A stretch of 64,000 nt of DNA. Origin: Helicobacter felis ATCC 49179. Its GTDB lineage: Bacteria > Campylobacterota > Campylobacteria > Campylobacterales > Helicobacteraceae. Location of the stretch: contig NC_014810.2 in assembly GCF_000200595.1 (NCBI RefSeq), positions 1-64,000 on the forward strand, written 5' to 3'. A program made the translations under genes and the position numbers. Position 1 is the stretch's first letter. Each line of letters opens with the position of its first letter. Positions 16,623 through 25,264 of this stretch are shown here, one piece after another. Under the pieces are notes generated by a model. It searched no databases. It was not told the origin of the DNA and saw only the letters and a program-made list of their open reading frames with translations.

Positions 16623-17054
16623 TTAAGAGCCTCTTAACATTTCTTGAATTTGGCGTTTTAAATCCTCACCCCCCCTGCCTGTGGTTAAAATCTCTTGGAT
16701 ATCCCTTTGTAGCGCCTCAGAGGGCACGCCTTGATCACCAAAGGGCAAAAAACGCCTTTGAGGCATTTTAGAAGTGCCTAGTTGGTGGAAGGGGGCGTAT
16801 TTTTCAGCATTGCTTTGATCTATTTGGGTTACAACCTTGTTGCCCTCTATTTGGACATGCACCCCTGAGCGCATCGCGCGGGTGTTTTGCAGGATTTTAG
16901 CGCGCATGTTAGGGCGTTTGACTTTGAGGCTGGCTGGTTTTAGAGGGGACCAAGACGCCCCACTTACTGGGTCTTTTTGCACTCTAAAGGCGTGCTCTGT
17001 GTGGTTCTCTATGGCTAGCTTGACTTCGGTTAAAATCGTGCTTAAATCAATCAT
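16623..17054 (-). CDS. Mu gpG-like virion morphogenesis / tail completion protein
   Basis: A 143-residue protein of the phage virion morphogenesis family (Mu gpG, Phage_tail_S). Signature parts: KDPVSGASWSPLKP near residue 27, an L-Q-N-T-R-A-M-R-S-G turn, HQLGTSKMPQRRFLPFG near residue 90. The family completes tails for joining to heads. The gene is on the minus strand, divergent from gpF, and its ATG lies 6 nt after TATACT, so a leaderless message is likely. Confidence 0.8.
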   Translation of the reverse strand: MIDLSTILTEVKLAIENHTEHAFRVQKDPVSGASWSPLKPASLKVKRPNMRAKILQNTRAMRSGVHVQIEGNKVVTQIDQSNAEKYAPFHQLGTSKMPQRRFLPFGDQGVPSEALQRDIQEILTTGRGGEDLKRQIQEMLRGS

Positions 17055-17060
17055 GCCAGA

Positions 17061-17098
17061 AGTATAAGGCGTTTGGATAAGCGTTTTTGCGTTATTAT
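17061..17098. promoter_or_regulatory. divergent leaderless promoters (gpG / gpF)
   Basis: TATACT on the minus strand (17061-17066) and TATTAT on the plus strand (17093-17098) each end exactly 6 nt before the respective ATG. Only 26 nt separate the two hexamers, including GTTTTTGCG. Confidence 0.5.
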
Positions 17099-17104
17099 TA
17101 AAGT

Positions 17105-18244
17105 ATGCCCTATTTAGAATCTATCGCCGCGCTGATGGCGCGCAAACCTGCTTTAATTAAAGACCCGGCTAAATTCAAGTTTGAGGACCATTTAAGGGCA
17201 TTTGCCTTAGCAGGAGTAGGGAGTATAGATACCATTATTGATTTTCAAAACGCCTTAGAAAAGGCCATTGCTCATAAACAAACTCTTCATGACTTCATCA
17301 AGGCTAATCCCAATCTTGCCAAAGAGTTCAGCAAAAAACGCCTAGAGCGCATTTTTAGTTATAACAAAGTCTATAGCCACACGCGTGCGCGCATGTTAGA
17401 CTATGAGAACACGCCCCCCATTGCAGAGAGTGAAGATGGCGATGGGTGGTACTACCTCTTTGAGAGTGAGCTAGATAGTGCGGCACGTCATAAGGCTTAT
17501 CATGGCGTGTGCTTGCCCCGCAAGCATGAGTTTTGGAAAACCCACACCCCCCCGCTTGATTGGGGCTGTAGATGCCGCCTTTCTATGCACTCTAAGGAGG
17601 GGTTAAAGCGTTATAACCGCCTCAATGACACACGCTACCAAATTTCTACAAGTCCCCCCCCTAGCGTGCGCTCTGCTAAGGAGAAAAACGCGTTTGAGAG
17701 TGATGTCTATAAGTTCTTGCACAACTTCTTTAACGCCAAATTGCAAAGATACGCGGGCAATAAAGAAGCTGTAGCGCGTTTGGCCAATGTAGTGCGTGTA
17801 TGTGAAGCTAAAAAACTCCGGTTTAAAAAGCTCTTGGAGCTCTCTAAGAGCCCCGAACAGATGATAGACTTTGCCACCCTCAAGCCTGAGGTTATGCAGG
17901 TGGTGGGGGCGCATAGTCCCTTAGTGCGTCTTAGCGCGCGCACGCTCACCACACACCTAGAAAAACACCCTGAAACCGATCTATTTGACTACTATCTAGC
18001 GCAAGACATTTTACAAGAGCCTATGGCGATTTTTAAAGACAAGCAGGGAAGCAGCGCGCCGGGGGCTCTTAATAATTATCTAATCGGTGTTAAGTTCGGG
18101 CGGTGGTACCGGCTATCTATTGGAGTTGAACAAGGAGAAAACCGGTTTAGAAGTTTAGTACATGGCTCAAAAGTCAGACTGATTAAAAAATTAATGGGGG
18201 CAAAACAACTAATCTACAAAAGCAAAGACTTCACGCTAGAGTAA
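17105..18244 (+). CDS. Mu gpF-like head morphogenesis protein with nuclease-like C-terminus
   Basis: A 379-residue minor head protein. The family core is at residues 100-165: HKAYHGVCLPRKHEFW...PPLDWGCRCRLS, as in Mu gpF/SPP1 gp7. The last about 110 residues form a second module (VRLSARTLTTHLEKHPE, a central YYLAQDILQEP and a FRSLVHGSKVRLIKKL end) that resembles the PBECR group of small nucleases fused to phage head proteins; such effectors may enter the cell with the DNA. The PBECR assignment is by eye. The start lacks a Shine-Dalgarno sequence. Confidence 0.8.
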   Translation: MPYLESIAALMARKPALIKDPAKFKFEDHLRAFALAGVGSIDTIIDFQNALEKAIAHKQTLHDFIKANPNLAKEFSKKRLERIFSYNKVYSHTRARMLDYENTPPIAESEDGDGWYYLFESELDSAARHKAYHGVCLPRKHEFWKTHTPPLDWGCRCRLSMHSKEGLKRYNRLNDTRYQISTSPPPSVRSAKEKNAFESDVYKFLHNFFNAKLQRYAGNKEAVARLANVVRVCEAKKLRFKKLLELSKSPEQMIDFATLKPEVMQVVGAHSPLVRLSARTLTTHLEKHPETDLFDYYLAQDILQEPMAIFKDKQGSSAPGALNNYLIGVKFGRWYRLSIGVEQGENRFRSLVHGSKVRLIKKLMGAKQLIYKSKDFTLE

Positions 18245-18386
18245 AAATTCACCTGTCCGTATGGAGTTAGAGGAGCACCGCTCTTCTCCTCACGGTGTGC
18301 ACCCGCGCCCTTATCACGGCGTATAGCTATCCATCCAAACAGGAAAGCTACATTACTTATCTAAACTTATATGCTCCTTAAGCCCT

Positions 18387-18767
18387 TTGAAAAAGGTTAA
18401 AATTGGCGAGCACTTCAAACAAGCCCCGGGGTTAAAAGAGGGGTGGAAACTGCAAAAACTCCATTTTGAGCAACTCAAAAAACGCCCCGCCCATGAAGAG
18501 TCCTACCCCTTTGCTCAAAGGGTGTTGGCGATCTTAAAAAGCGCGGTGGATGTCCTACCCTTAGACCCCAAACAAGGGCGCCATGTTGGGTCAGGTTATA
18601 TAGAGGGTAGAAGTCTTTACGATAAAGCTCCCACCATTGAGCAGATCAGGGGGTGGGTGAAAGATAGTTTAGAGATCAGACTAAATAAAGACCAAAGCGC
18701 ATGGGATGGGCATGGGATCATCTACCACCGTTCTTACAAACCTATAAAACCGCATAAAATCCTATAA
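18387..18767 (+). pseudogene. prophage gene truncated by the IS607-type element
   Basis: A TTG-started frame of 126 codons, phage-like up to about codon 113, whose last residues (SYKPIKPHKIL) come from the IS607 right end at 18727-18767. The original C-terminus is not found beyond the element. The protein is basic and polar, with GRHVGSGYIEGRSLY in the middle; family unknown. It follows gpF by 142 nt (no gene there) and may have been part of the same polyvalent-protein region. Confidence 0.5.
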
Positions 18768-20046
18768 AATCCTATCAATAGAAAAAAATTTAAGCGGTTT
18801 CTGTTGTATTCCTGTTTCCACCATGCTGGTTACTAAGCCATTCTTTGCAAAATCGCTTAATAGAGCCGTCATGTCCGCAGGCGTAAATTCAGTGGGAACT
18901 CCACTTACTAAATGCTTGACAAGATTGACACTTGCGTTAAAATCTCTATCCACCACAGCACCGCAAACACCACACTTATACACTCTATCGCTTAGGGTTA
19001 AGTCTTTTTTCAAACTGCCACAGCTAGAGCAAGTTTTAGAGCTAGGATAAAAGACATCGGCTCGCAAGATTTCCTGCCCATAGCACTTCGCCTTATACTC
19101 CAAAAGGGTGTTAAAAGCAGAGATGCTGACATCGCTTAAAGCCTTAGCTAGTTTAGAGTTTTTAAGCATATTCTTTACTTTTAAACTCTCCATACAAAGG
19201 GTTTTAGCGTGCCTGACTAGGGCGGTGCTGAGTTTGTGTAAAAAGTCGTTACGGGTGTTGGCGATTTTGGTGTGTAATCGATTCAGCCGCAAGCTGGCTT
19301 TAAGATAATTGCGCGACTTCTTAACTCCGTCATTCTTGGTTTTCGAATGCCGTTTTTTGCTAAGTTGCCTGCTAAGTCTTTTAAGCCGTCTTGTCAGCCT
19401 ATTTAAGGGCTTGGGTGCTTGTATCTGTAAGCCATTAGATAGACTAGCAAAAGCCTTTATTCCTGTATCTATGCCTAGAGTGTGGTTGTTTGCTATGGGT
19501 TTATGTGTGCGGTTAAACTCCTCTTGTGTAATGTCTATTTGGATTGAAACATAGAATTTATTGCCTCTTTGCGTGATGGTCGCCCCATTGATTTTGCCTT
19601 TAAAGCGTAGTTTTTCGGTCATTTTGATTTTAGGCAAGTTGGGGATTTTGAGATAATCCTTTTTGTCGCCTTGAATGATTTTTACTTGGTCGCCCCCAAT
19701 ATAAAAGCTCCCTTGATATTCCCTTTTGCGTTTAAAGCGAGGGTAACTCACCTTGCCTAACTTTAAATCTTTAAAGAATTTTTGAAATGCTAAGGTTTAA
19801 ATGTGTAAAGGGTTGGGCAGTGGCGTATTTTGTAACTTCATAGACAAAGGGGTAATTCGTTTTTTTAAGAGCGTTAAACTCTTTCTTTAGGGCAAAGTGG
19901 TTAGATTTTATGCCCTTTTCGTAGTTCTCTCTCCACTTTGCCAGCCCCCAATTATAAGCAAGTCTAGCGCACCCCATCGCCTTTTTAAAGTGGGTTTTAG
20001 CGTGGTTGTTTGGGCTTAGCTCAATCTTGTGGGTCAGTTGTAACAT
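18762..20046 (-). pseudogene. tnpB: IS607 tnpB, frameshifted
   Basis: Two open frames of 91 and 329 codons together make one TnpB of about 420 residues. The break is near 19775: the sequence reads N-L-S-I-S-K-I-L-stop, but one base less gives N-L-A-F-Q-K-F-F-K-D and runs on into the second frame, so a single-base insertion is likely. RuvC-I (LGIDTGIKAFAS), RuvC-II (CMESLKVKNM), zinc ribbon CSSCG...CGVCG and RuvC-III (DRDFNASVNL) are all present in the second part. As it stands no full protein can be made. Confidence 0.85.
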
Positions 20047-20671
20047 TGTTTTCTACCACTGCTTGCATTTGTTCTAAAAGTTGTTTGTTTTTCTTGGAGC
20101 GTGCGCCATAAAGTCTAGCGGAGAATACGGTAATGATTTCTAGCACATCTTTAGCTAACTCCTCCTCGAAGCGGACATTCTCATCGCCTTGATTAATAAC
20201 AATAACTTCCACTTCTTTAGCCTCACAGATAGCAAACACTAGCTCCGCGCCAAAGCGTAACAAGCGGTCTTTATGGGTCAAAACAAGCCTTTTTACTTGG
20301 CTCTCTAGGATAAGGTTAAGAAGTTTAGTTAAGCCCTTTTTATAATAATTCATACCTGAGCCTAAGTCTTGGATCACTTCGTAATTAAAGCCCAGTTTAG
20401 AACAATAAAGCTCTAAAACCTGCACTTGGCGGATTAAATCCTCTTTTTGGTCGGCACTAGAAACACGGGCATAGGCGATGGTCTTGCGGTTATCGTTATG
20501 AAAAACAATATTTTTGTTGATATTTTTAAGGCTCTCTAGCTTGTATCTACGCTCCCCGCCTTTTGTATAGTTGTCGGGTTTTAGTAAGCCTTTTTTCTCC
20601 CAATTTCTCAAAGTTTGGATACTGACACCTAAAACCTTACTTGCTTGACCTATGGATAGCAAATTATTCAT
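20021..20671 (-). CDS. tnpA: IS607-family serine recombinase TnpA
   Basis: A 216-residue transposase. Residues 1-50 form a MerR-like helix-turn-helix (SIGQASKVLGVSIQTLRNWE). The resolvase domain follows: YARVSS with the catalytic Ser near residue 71, DQKEDLIRQV, LVLTHKDRLLRFG and the C-terminal helix with SARLYGARSKKNK. Intact, so it could still move the element. It overlaps the tnpB start by 26 nt. Confidence 0.9.
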   Translation of the reverse strand: MNNLLSIGQASKVLGVSIQTLRNWEKKGLLKPDNYTKGGERRYKLESLKNINKNIVFHNDNRKTIAYARVSSADQKEDLIRQVQVLELYCSKLGFNYEVIQDLGSGMNYYKKGLTKLLNLILESQVKRLVLTHKDRLLRFGAELVFAICEAKEVEVIVINQGDENVRFEEELAKDVLEIITVFSARLYGARSKKNKQLLEQMQAVVENNVTTDPQD

Positions 20672-20779
20672 GCCAACATAGTAGCACCTAGAAACTTAAA
20701 ATCATATAAAAAACTTATAGAGAATTATAGAATTTTATAGATTTTATATTGCTGTTTTTAACCCCCTTGCAATTTAGCT

Positions 20780-20791
20780 TAAACTCCTGCT
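20780..20791 (+). promoter_or_regulatory. candidate leaderless promoter
   Basis: TAAACT (20780-20785) ends 6 nt before the ATG at 20792; there is no Shine-Dalgarno sequence. Confidence 0.4.
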
Positions 20792-21304
20792 ATGAAAAAA
20801 GCATTGCATAATTTAGTGGGCACACGCAATAATATTTTATTAGCCGAGAATATCCGCACGCTCTACTTGCAGGGCAAGAGTTATGAATATATTTGTCAAA
20901 CTCTCAATATCACCAAGAATACCATCAATTCGCACCGCAAAAGAGCCCTTAAAGAGGGGGATGACTGGGACGCGTTGCTGCTCATCCACAAGCGCAACAA
21001 ACAACATATTGGCATGAGCGAAGCCTACTTTGTGAACGCTCTTATTGCCGGCTTTGAAGCCCAAATTTTGCACAATGAACAACTCAGCCTGCCAGAATTG
21101 GCCAAATACACCAAGTTATATTTCCAACTCAAAGCCCCAAAAAATAATGACGAATTGCGCGCCAAAGAGCTAGCCCATGCCAACACCCAAAGAGTTCTGC
21201 GCGTCATCGCCAAGCTTGCTATGGACATGCAAGCAGAGGAAGTGGTGGAGTTTTTAAGCGCGCATGCAGATGCGATCATCAAAGAGGTGTTTAAAAAGGA
21301 TTGA
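20792..21304 (+). CDS. probable small terminase subunit (DUF1804-like)
   Basis: A 170-residue protein with an N-terminal helix-turn-helix (ENIRTLYLQGKSYEYICQTL, then ITKNTINSHRKRA) and helical remainder with coiled-coil character, matching the build of Mu-like DUF1804 proteins and small terminases, which recognise phage DNA for packaging. Large terminase is 5.6 kb upstream, separated by two mobile elements and gpG/gpF. Assignment rests on architecture. Confidence 0.6.
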   Translation: MKKALHNLVGTRNNILLAENIRTLYLQGKSYEYICQTLNITKNTINSHRKRALKEGDDWDALLLIHKRNKQHIGMSEAYFVNALIAGFEAQILHNEQLSLPELAKYTKLYFQLKAPKNNDELRAKELAHANTQRVLRVIAKLAMDMQAEEVVEFLSAHADAIIKEVFKKD

Positions 21305-21366
21305 GCGCAAGTTTTTTGTGTGCAGCGTGCTAAAAAAGCCTTACACATAATATGTAAGGAGTCAAA

Positions 21367-22146
21367 ATGGGACAAAAAGACAATTTATATTTTGGTGGGG
21401 GGAGTTTGTACATCACCCCGCTAGACCAAACAGGGGAGCGCATCGACATTGGTTGTTTAGAACTCTCCTTGTCTAAAGAAAGCCAGAAAACCACCGCGTG
21501 GACGCGCGCACACGGAGCTAAACAGAAGTTAGCCGAAGTGGTGACTGAAGAAAACTGGACTTTAAAAATCAAGGGGAATAATTTTAGCGCGCCGGCCCTA
21601 GCCTTAGTACTAGGCTCAGAAGTCTACACCCAAAAAGTGGGAAAAGGGGAGGCTTTGCCCTATGGCGGGGTGGCCCAAAACCCAACCACGATCCAATATC
21701 TCAAAGCGGGCTCTCAAAGTGAAAGTCAGAGTTTCCGCTTAGAGTTTGTGGGTAAGAGCGTGATGGGGAAACAAGTGCATGCGATCTTTTATAATGTGAA
21801 TTTGAGTTTAGATGGGGATTTGAATTTGATGAGCGAGGAGTTTAGCACTTTGAGCTTGAGCGGGGCGTGTTCTGCTGGTCCTGAGGGCATTTACAGCCAT
21901 TTTATCAGCGATGCGCGCCAAGAAGAGGCTGAAGCCACACCCACACAAGAAGAACCCCAAACCCCCCAAGAAACCACCCCGCCCCCCAAAAAAGCAGAAG
22001 TTAAAACAGCCGCAAAACCCCCAAAAACCCCAAAAACCCCCCAAGAAACCACCCCAAAAGATAAAGCCCAAGAGGAGGACGAAGACGCGGATTTAGAAGC
22101 TGAACTGCAGGCCTTAGAAGCCCAAGTGGGCCCTCAAAAGGATTAA
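21367..22146 (+). CDS. probable major tail tube protein with Pro/Lys/Glu-rich tail
   Basis: A 259-residue protein preceded by AAGGAG. Residues 1-185 look like a tail tube fold: beta-rich, YFGGGSLYITPLDQTG at the start, an ENWTLKIKGNNFS strand and YNVNLSLDGDLNLMSEEFSTLSLSG near residue 155. Residues 190-259 are low complexity, rich in Pro, Thr, Lys and Glu, ending acidic; such tails are often surface exposed or cleaved. The position two genes before the lysis block and before tape measure fits a tail protein. Confidence 0.6.
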   Translation: MGQKDNLYFGGGSLYITPLDQTGERIDIGCLELSLSKESQKTTAWTRAHGAKQKLAEVVTEENWTLKIKGNNFSAPALALVLGSEVYTQKVGKGEALPYGGVAQNPTTIQYLKAGSQSESQSFRLEFVGKSVMGKQVHAIFYNVNLSLDGDLNLMSEEFSTLSLSGACSAGPEGIYSHFISDARQEEAEATPTQEEPQTPQETTPPPKKAEVKTAAKPPKTPKTPQETTPKDKAQEEDEDADLEAELQALEAQVGPQKD

Positions 22147-22147
22147 A

Positions 22148-22831
22148 ATGCGCTTAGAGGAAGCTATCAATCTCAAAGAGCGCATAGAGGCGCGCATAGC
22201 CAAGCTAGAAAAGATGTTGGGGCGTGTTAAAAAGCTCATTGGCGCGCTTACCCCCCTAACTCCTGAGCAAGAAAAAGCTAAGGCGGAACAAGCCCTTTTT
22301 GAGCAGATCATGCAAGCAGATCGCATCAGCCCTGAGGATTTAAAAGCCCTAAGAGTGAAGTTTGAGCCCTTTGAGGAATTTGAGGGGGACTTTTCAGATG
22401 GGAGCATAACAAGCGCGCCCTTTTTGCAATACTTTAAAAAATTGCCTCCCCTAGATCAACAAGCCTTACTGAGCGCGAGTTTAAAAGGGCTTTGCTTGCA
22501 GGTTAGCAAAGAGGTCCTAGATTTTCAGGCCGCAAGCTTGTTAACGCAACTTTATTACGCCCCGCAAATCGCTCTATTGGCCCTAGAGGATCAAGACCTT
22601 GCGCACTTGCAAATTTTATCGGCCTTTATGGGAGAATACGGGGAAATCACTCCGCAAATCGCCGCTTCAATGGGAGGGTATGAAGAGTTGCGCGCTCGCT
22701 ATGCCCAAGAGTTGCACGCCTTTAATGACACTTGGCGCTTAAGCCCAGAGGAGGTTGCTAAGCATCTGCAAAACTGGTTAAATGATCCTAGCCTTGAGGC
22801 CCAAGTCAAACAGGAGGTTCCCAATGACTGA
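22148..22831 (+). CDS. hypothetical prophage tail-region protein
   Basis: A 227-residue helical protein starting 1 nt after the tube gene stop and overlapping the next start by 8 nt. The first 45 residues form a coiled coil; the rest is acidic helices. Genes between tube and tape measure in long-tailed phages often encode assembly chaperones, so that is possible, but I see no frameshift site here and recognise no domain. Confidence 0.6.
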   Translation: MRLEEAINLKERIEARIAKLEKMLGRVKKLIGALTPLTPEQEKAKAEQALFEQIMQADRISPEDLKALRVKFEPFEEFEGDFSDGSITSAPFLQYFKKLPPLDQQALLSASLKGLCLQVSKEVLDFQAASLLTQLYYAPQIALLALEDQDLAHLQILSAFMGEYGEITPQIAASMGGYEELRARYAQELHAFNDTWRLSPEEVAKHLQNWLNDPSLEAQVKQEVPND

Positions 22832-23189
22832 TACACAAAAAATCCAACTACGCGCTAAAATGCTTCAAAGCTCCCCCACTGTGCAAAAATTGCACCAAGT
22901 CTTAGGCGCTAGCATTGAGGTTGAGCAGGGTGGAAAGCCCATTGTTTATCTTGACGCTCTCTTATCTAAGTTAGTGTGCAGCGCCTTTACTCTCCACTAT
23001 CTGCGCACCTTCTCCCTAGAGGGCTTAGAAATGATGCCCATCTTAGAAGAAATTCCCTTGCAATATGGAGGCCCTGCAGAGTTGCCAGATAACGCCCAAG
23101 TGAAAGCCTTTTTAAGCAGTGTTTTTGAGCGTTTGAAAGCCCTCAACCTGCAAGAATTCAATTTGAGTAAGCTTGAATTGAAGCGTTAA
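22824..23189 (+). CDS. hypothetical prophage protein
   Basis: A 121-residue protein. ATG 22824 has AGGAGG just upstream and is preferred to the frame-open position at 22782. Sequence is soluble and helical with an acidic middle. It is the last plus-strand gene before the reversed lysis block; its stop overlaps the opposing spanin stop by 4 nt. Confidence 0.6.
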   Translation: MTDTQKIQLRAKMLQSSPTVQKLHQVLGASIEVEQGGKPIVYLDALLSKLVCSAFTLHYLRTFSLEGLEMMPILEEIPLQYGGPAELPDNAQVKAFLSSVFERLKALNLQEFNLSKLELKR

Positions 23190-23419
23190 TGACTTTTGCC
23201 CACCCGGCAAAACTCTAAATCTTTTTCTAAAAGCTCGGTGTAAATCAACAGAGCCTTAATGTTTTGGGCGAGCGAAGAACTGCCTAAGGCAGGACGCTCT
23301 AATTTGGGAATTTGGCACTTAGTGGGGATGTAGACAGGTTTATAGACGCGGTAACACCCGTTAAAAAAGATGATGCAGATCAGTAGCCAAAAGGTGCCCC
23401 CCAATGGGGGCGATCCCAT
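23186..23419 (-). CDS. probable outer-membrane spanin (Rz1-like lipoprotein)
   Basis: Starting at the internal ATG 23419, the protein has a hydrophobic leader and the lipobox FFNGC near residue 21, then a Pro/Lys-rich linker (YKPVYIPTKC) and a helix. This is the plan of an outer-membrane spanin, which joins with the inner spanin to fuse membranes at lysis. The open frame extends to 23614 without other support. An overlapping plus-strand frame at 23370-23570 exists and is not favoured. It lies next to the inner spanin gene. Confidence 0.55.
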   Translation of the reverse strand: MGSPPLGGTFWLLICIIFFNGCYRVYKPVYIPTKCQIPKLERPALGSSSLAQNIKALLIYTELLEKDLEFCRVGKSH

Positions 23420-23591
23420 GCTATCTTTTTTTGAGCTTGAAGACGACCTTAAGCCCAAATACAGAGATTTTAAGGCAGAATGCCCACATAGGATCACGAT
23501 CATGGTTGCACATGACCGCTCCTTTCTGCCCGGGGTTGGTATAGGTTTCCCGGGCATCGCTATTTTATAGAAATCACGCACAAAACACAAA

Positions 23592-23906
23592 CTACTCGCC
23601 CCCCCTAAACACATCCAAACTTCTTTTAATCGCCTTTAACTCGTGTTCACAAGTGCTATCTAGGGCGCGTACATGTTCATACCTCTTTGTGATCGCGTCC
23701 TTTTGCTCTTGCAGACGGGTTACATAGTTGTTCACATCGATATTTTGCTCTAAAATAGCCTTATTTTGCGCCTCTAGGCCCATTTTGCATGTCTCGCTTT
23801 CTACAAACAAGGACCTTAACCACATCCCCGCATAAACAAGTCCTGCTAGACACAACATAGCTCCCAAAACAGACACAACAAGCGGAGTTAGCTTAAGGCT
23901 TGGCAT
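23592..23906 (-). CDS. probable inner-membrane spanin (Rz-like)
   Basis: A 104-residue protein with one N-terminal membrane segment (about residues 8-30) and a periplasmic coiled coil (residues 36-90), the standard inner spanin design. It overlaps the holin gene by 14 nt. Confidence 0.65.
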   Translation of the reverse strand: MPSLKLTPLVVSVLGAMLCLAGLVYAGMWLRSLFVESETCKMGLEAQNKAILEQNIDVNNYVTRLQEQKDAITKRYEHVRALDSTCEHELKAIKRSLDVFRGGE

Positions 23907-24261
23907 TTTTTCCCTCCTCTTCTTTGTGCAGTCCTAGCTTTTTGCGAATCATCTTTAGGCCCATCTCCCCTACCACTTCCGCTCCCATATAGCCCACACC
24001 CCCACTAATAGCCGTAGCTAGGCCCAAAGGTAGATGAAAATAGTAGCCAATCACCTCAAAACTCACCCAAGTGGTCAGCATAGAAGAGCCCACCCCCCAA
24101 ATGATGTAGCGCAGCCTATCTCCTAGTCCGCTCAAGGCCTCATCTTTGATAGACTTGAGCACAAACAACCAGCCCACACAAAAGCCTACAAAGAGCACTA
24201 AGACATAGGGCAAAATCACACGAAACTCCACCCCCAAAATCAAAAAGTCTTGCTTATTCAA
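23893..24261 (-). CDS. probable phage holin
   Basis: A 122-residue membrane protein with three hydrophobic segments (about 12-34, 52-74 and 76-98) and a highly charged C-terminal tail (KKLGLHKEEEGKN), typical of holins that permeabilise the inner membrane so that the endolysin can act. Overlaps its neighbours by 8-14 nt in a tight lysis operon. Confidence 0.7.
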   Translation of the reverse strand: MNKQDFLILGVEFRVILPYVLVLFVGFCVGWLFVLKSIKDEALSGLGDRLRYIIWGVGSSMLTTWVSFEVIGYYFHLPLGLATAISGGVGYMGAEVVGEMGLKMIRKKLGLHKEEEGKNAKP

Positions 24262-24487
24262 AATGCCGCCTGATCTTGCTCTGCAGACTATCTAGCCTCT
24301 GCTCTAATTTCTGCACCTTCTCTAGGCTTTTGCTTAGGTGGTCTTGTGTGTCCTCAATCTCATACACCAAAAAGGCCAAAAAACCCGTTTGGATTGCATT
24401 GAGCAAGATGAGCAAAAAGCCAATGCGCGTCATGCGATCTAACCTGCTTAGAGGAATTTGCCCGCATTGCTTAGTCTCTTGTGCCAT
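24254..24487 (-). CDS. small membrane protein of the lysis block
   Basis: A 77-residue protein with one membrane segment (residues 22-43) followed by a heptad coiled coil. It sits between endolysin and holin, overlapping both reading frames by a few bases. It could be an antiholin, a second holin or a spanin-like part. Confidence 0.6.
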   Translation of the reverse strand: MAQETKQCGQIPLSRLDRMTRIGFLLILLNAIQTGFLAFLVYEIEDTQDHLSKSLEKVQKLEQRLDSLQSKIRRHFE

Positions 24488-24918
24488 CAGACAATCCCGC
24501 TCTCTTTAATGAAGCTTTTGACATCAAAGCAGGGGCACTCTTTGCCCTTGTCTAAATCCCTATGCCCGCAAAAATCCGCCTCAGGGTGCTTGCCAGCCAA
24601 CTCTGCGCAGAGCTTTTTTAGGGCCTGCTTTTGCTCAGGCGTGCGCGTGTCTTTAGCTTTGCCCTCCTTGCTGCGCCCCCCAATGTAGCAAATGCCTAAA
24701 CTCCCCGTGTTATAGCCTTTGGCATGCGCGCCAATCTCATGATCAGCGCGCCCTTTTTCAATACTACCATCTAACTTGATCACATAGTGGTAGCCAATGC
24801 GCACAAAGCCTCTCTCTTTATGCCAGCGCTCAATGTCTTTAGCATTGTGTTCACGCCCCTCTGGGGTGTCGCTACAGTGAATAACAATACGCTCAATGTT
24901 TTGGTGTGTTTTGGCCAT
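24487..24918 (-). CDS. endolysin, N-acetylmuramoyl-L-alanine amidase
   Basis: A 143-residue amidase_2 / T7 lysozyme-type enzyme that cuts the amide bond between muramic acid and the stem peptide. Zinc ligands and active residues visible: His in IVIHCSDT (residue 14), GYHYVIKLDG with the catalytic-type Tyr near residue 43, HEIGAHAKGYN, and the last ligands in GHRDLDKGKECPCFD near residues 118-130. AAGGAG precedes the ATG. No signal peptide, so release needs the holin. Confidence 0.9.
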   Translation of the reverse strand: MAKTHQNIERIVIHCSDTPEGREHNAKDIERWHKERGFVRIGYHYVIKLDGSIEKGRADHEIGAHAKGYNTGSLGICYIGGRSKEGKAKDTRTPEQKQALKKLCAELAGKHPEADFCGHRDLDKGKECPCFDVKSFIKESGIV

Positions 24919-24919
24919 G

Positions 24920-25264
24920 CTACTCCTTAAATAATCTTAAGCTAAATTGCACATGCGCTAGGCTCAGATGTTCTTTAACTTCTTGTAAAGACATCTTATA
25001 AAAGTCAAAACGCCCCTCTAAAAAGCTCGGATTGCTGTGGAAAAAATCCAAAATCGGGTCTAAATTTTCCCAAAGTTGGTTACCCACGCCCAAAAACGCG
25101 CAATACAAACTACAAGGCAGGCGCACGCTCTGAATGTCCAGCCTCTCCACACCCTCAATGATGACAAAAAGCCCGGGGTTTTGAATGGTGTTAGAATCTA
25201 GAATAAAATGCGCGTCAGGAAACACTTGCGCTAGGATTTGGCACGCGCGTCTTAGAATGCTCAT
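24920..25264 (-). CDS. hypothetical prophage protein (possible tail terminator/gp37-like)
   Basis: A 114-residue alpha/beta protein, one base from the endolysin gene and overlapping the next gene by 4 nt. Size, position after a gp36-like gene and its strand pattern suit small tail-completion proteins such as Mu gp37 (DUF1834). No motif proves it. Confidence 0.45.
   Translation of the reverse strand: MSILRRACQILAQVFPDAHFILDSNTIQNPGLFVIIEGVERLDIQSVRLPCSLYCAFLGVGNQLWENLDPILDFFHSNPSFLEGRFDFYKMSLQEVKEHLSLAHVQFSLRLFKE

Larger units (their letters stand above)
18727..20760 (-). mobile_element. IS607-type element
   Basis: Contains a MerR-like serine recombinase gene (tnpA) followed by tnpB on the minus strand, the IS607 layout. 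Both ends have repeated TATA(G/A)AATTTTATA-like words: CCTATAAAATCCTAT at the right end, AGAATTTTATAGATTTTATA at the left. IS607 elements make no regular target duplication, and none is seen. It interrupts a phage gene. Left boundary is approximate. Confidence 0.85.

Noticed and set aside
21911-22096. Lys/Pro-rich ORFs opposite and alongside the tail tube C-terminus
   Set aside because: They are shadows of the low-complexity Pro/Lys/Glu tail.
23370-23570. Plus-strand ORF of 66 codons overlapping the spanin region
   Set aside because: No ribosome binding site and it overlaps the lipoprotein-type frame on the other strand, which has a clear lipobox.
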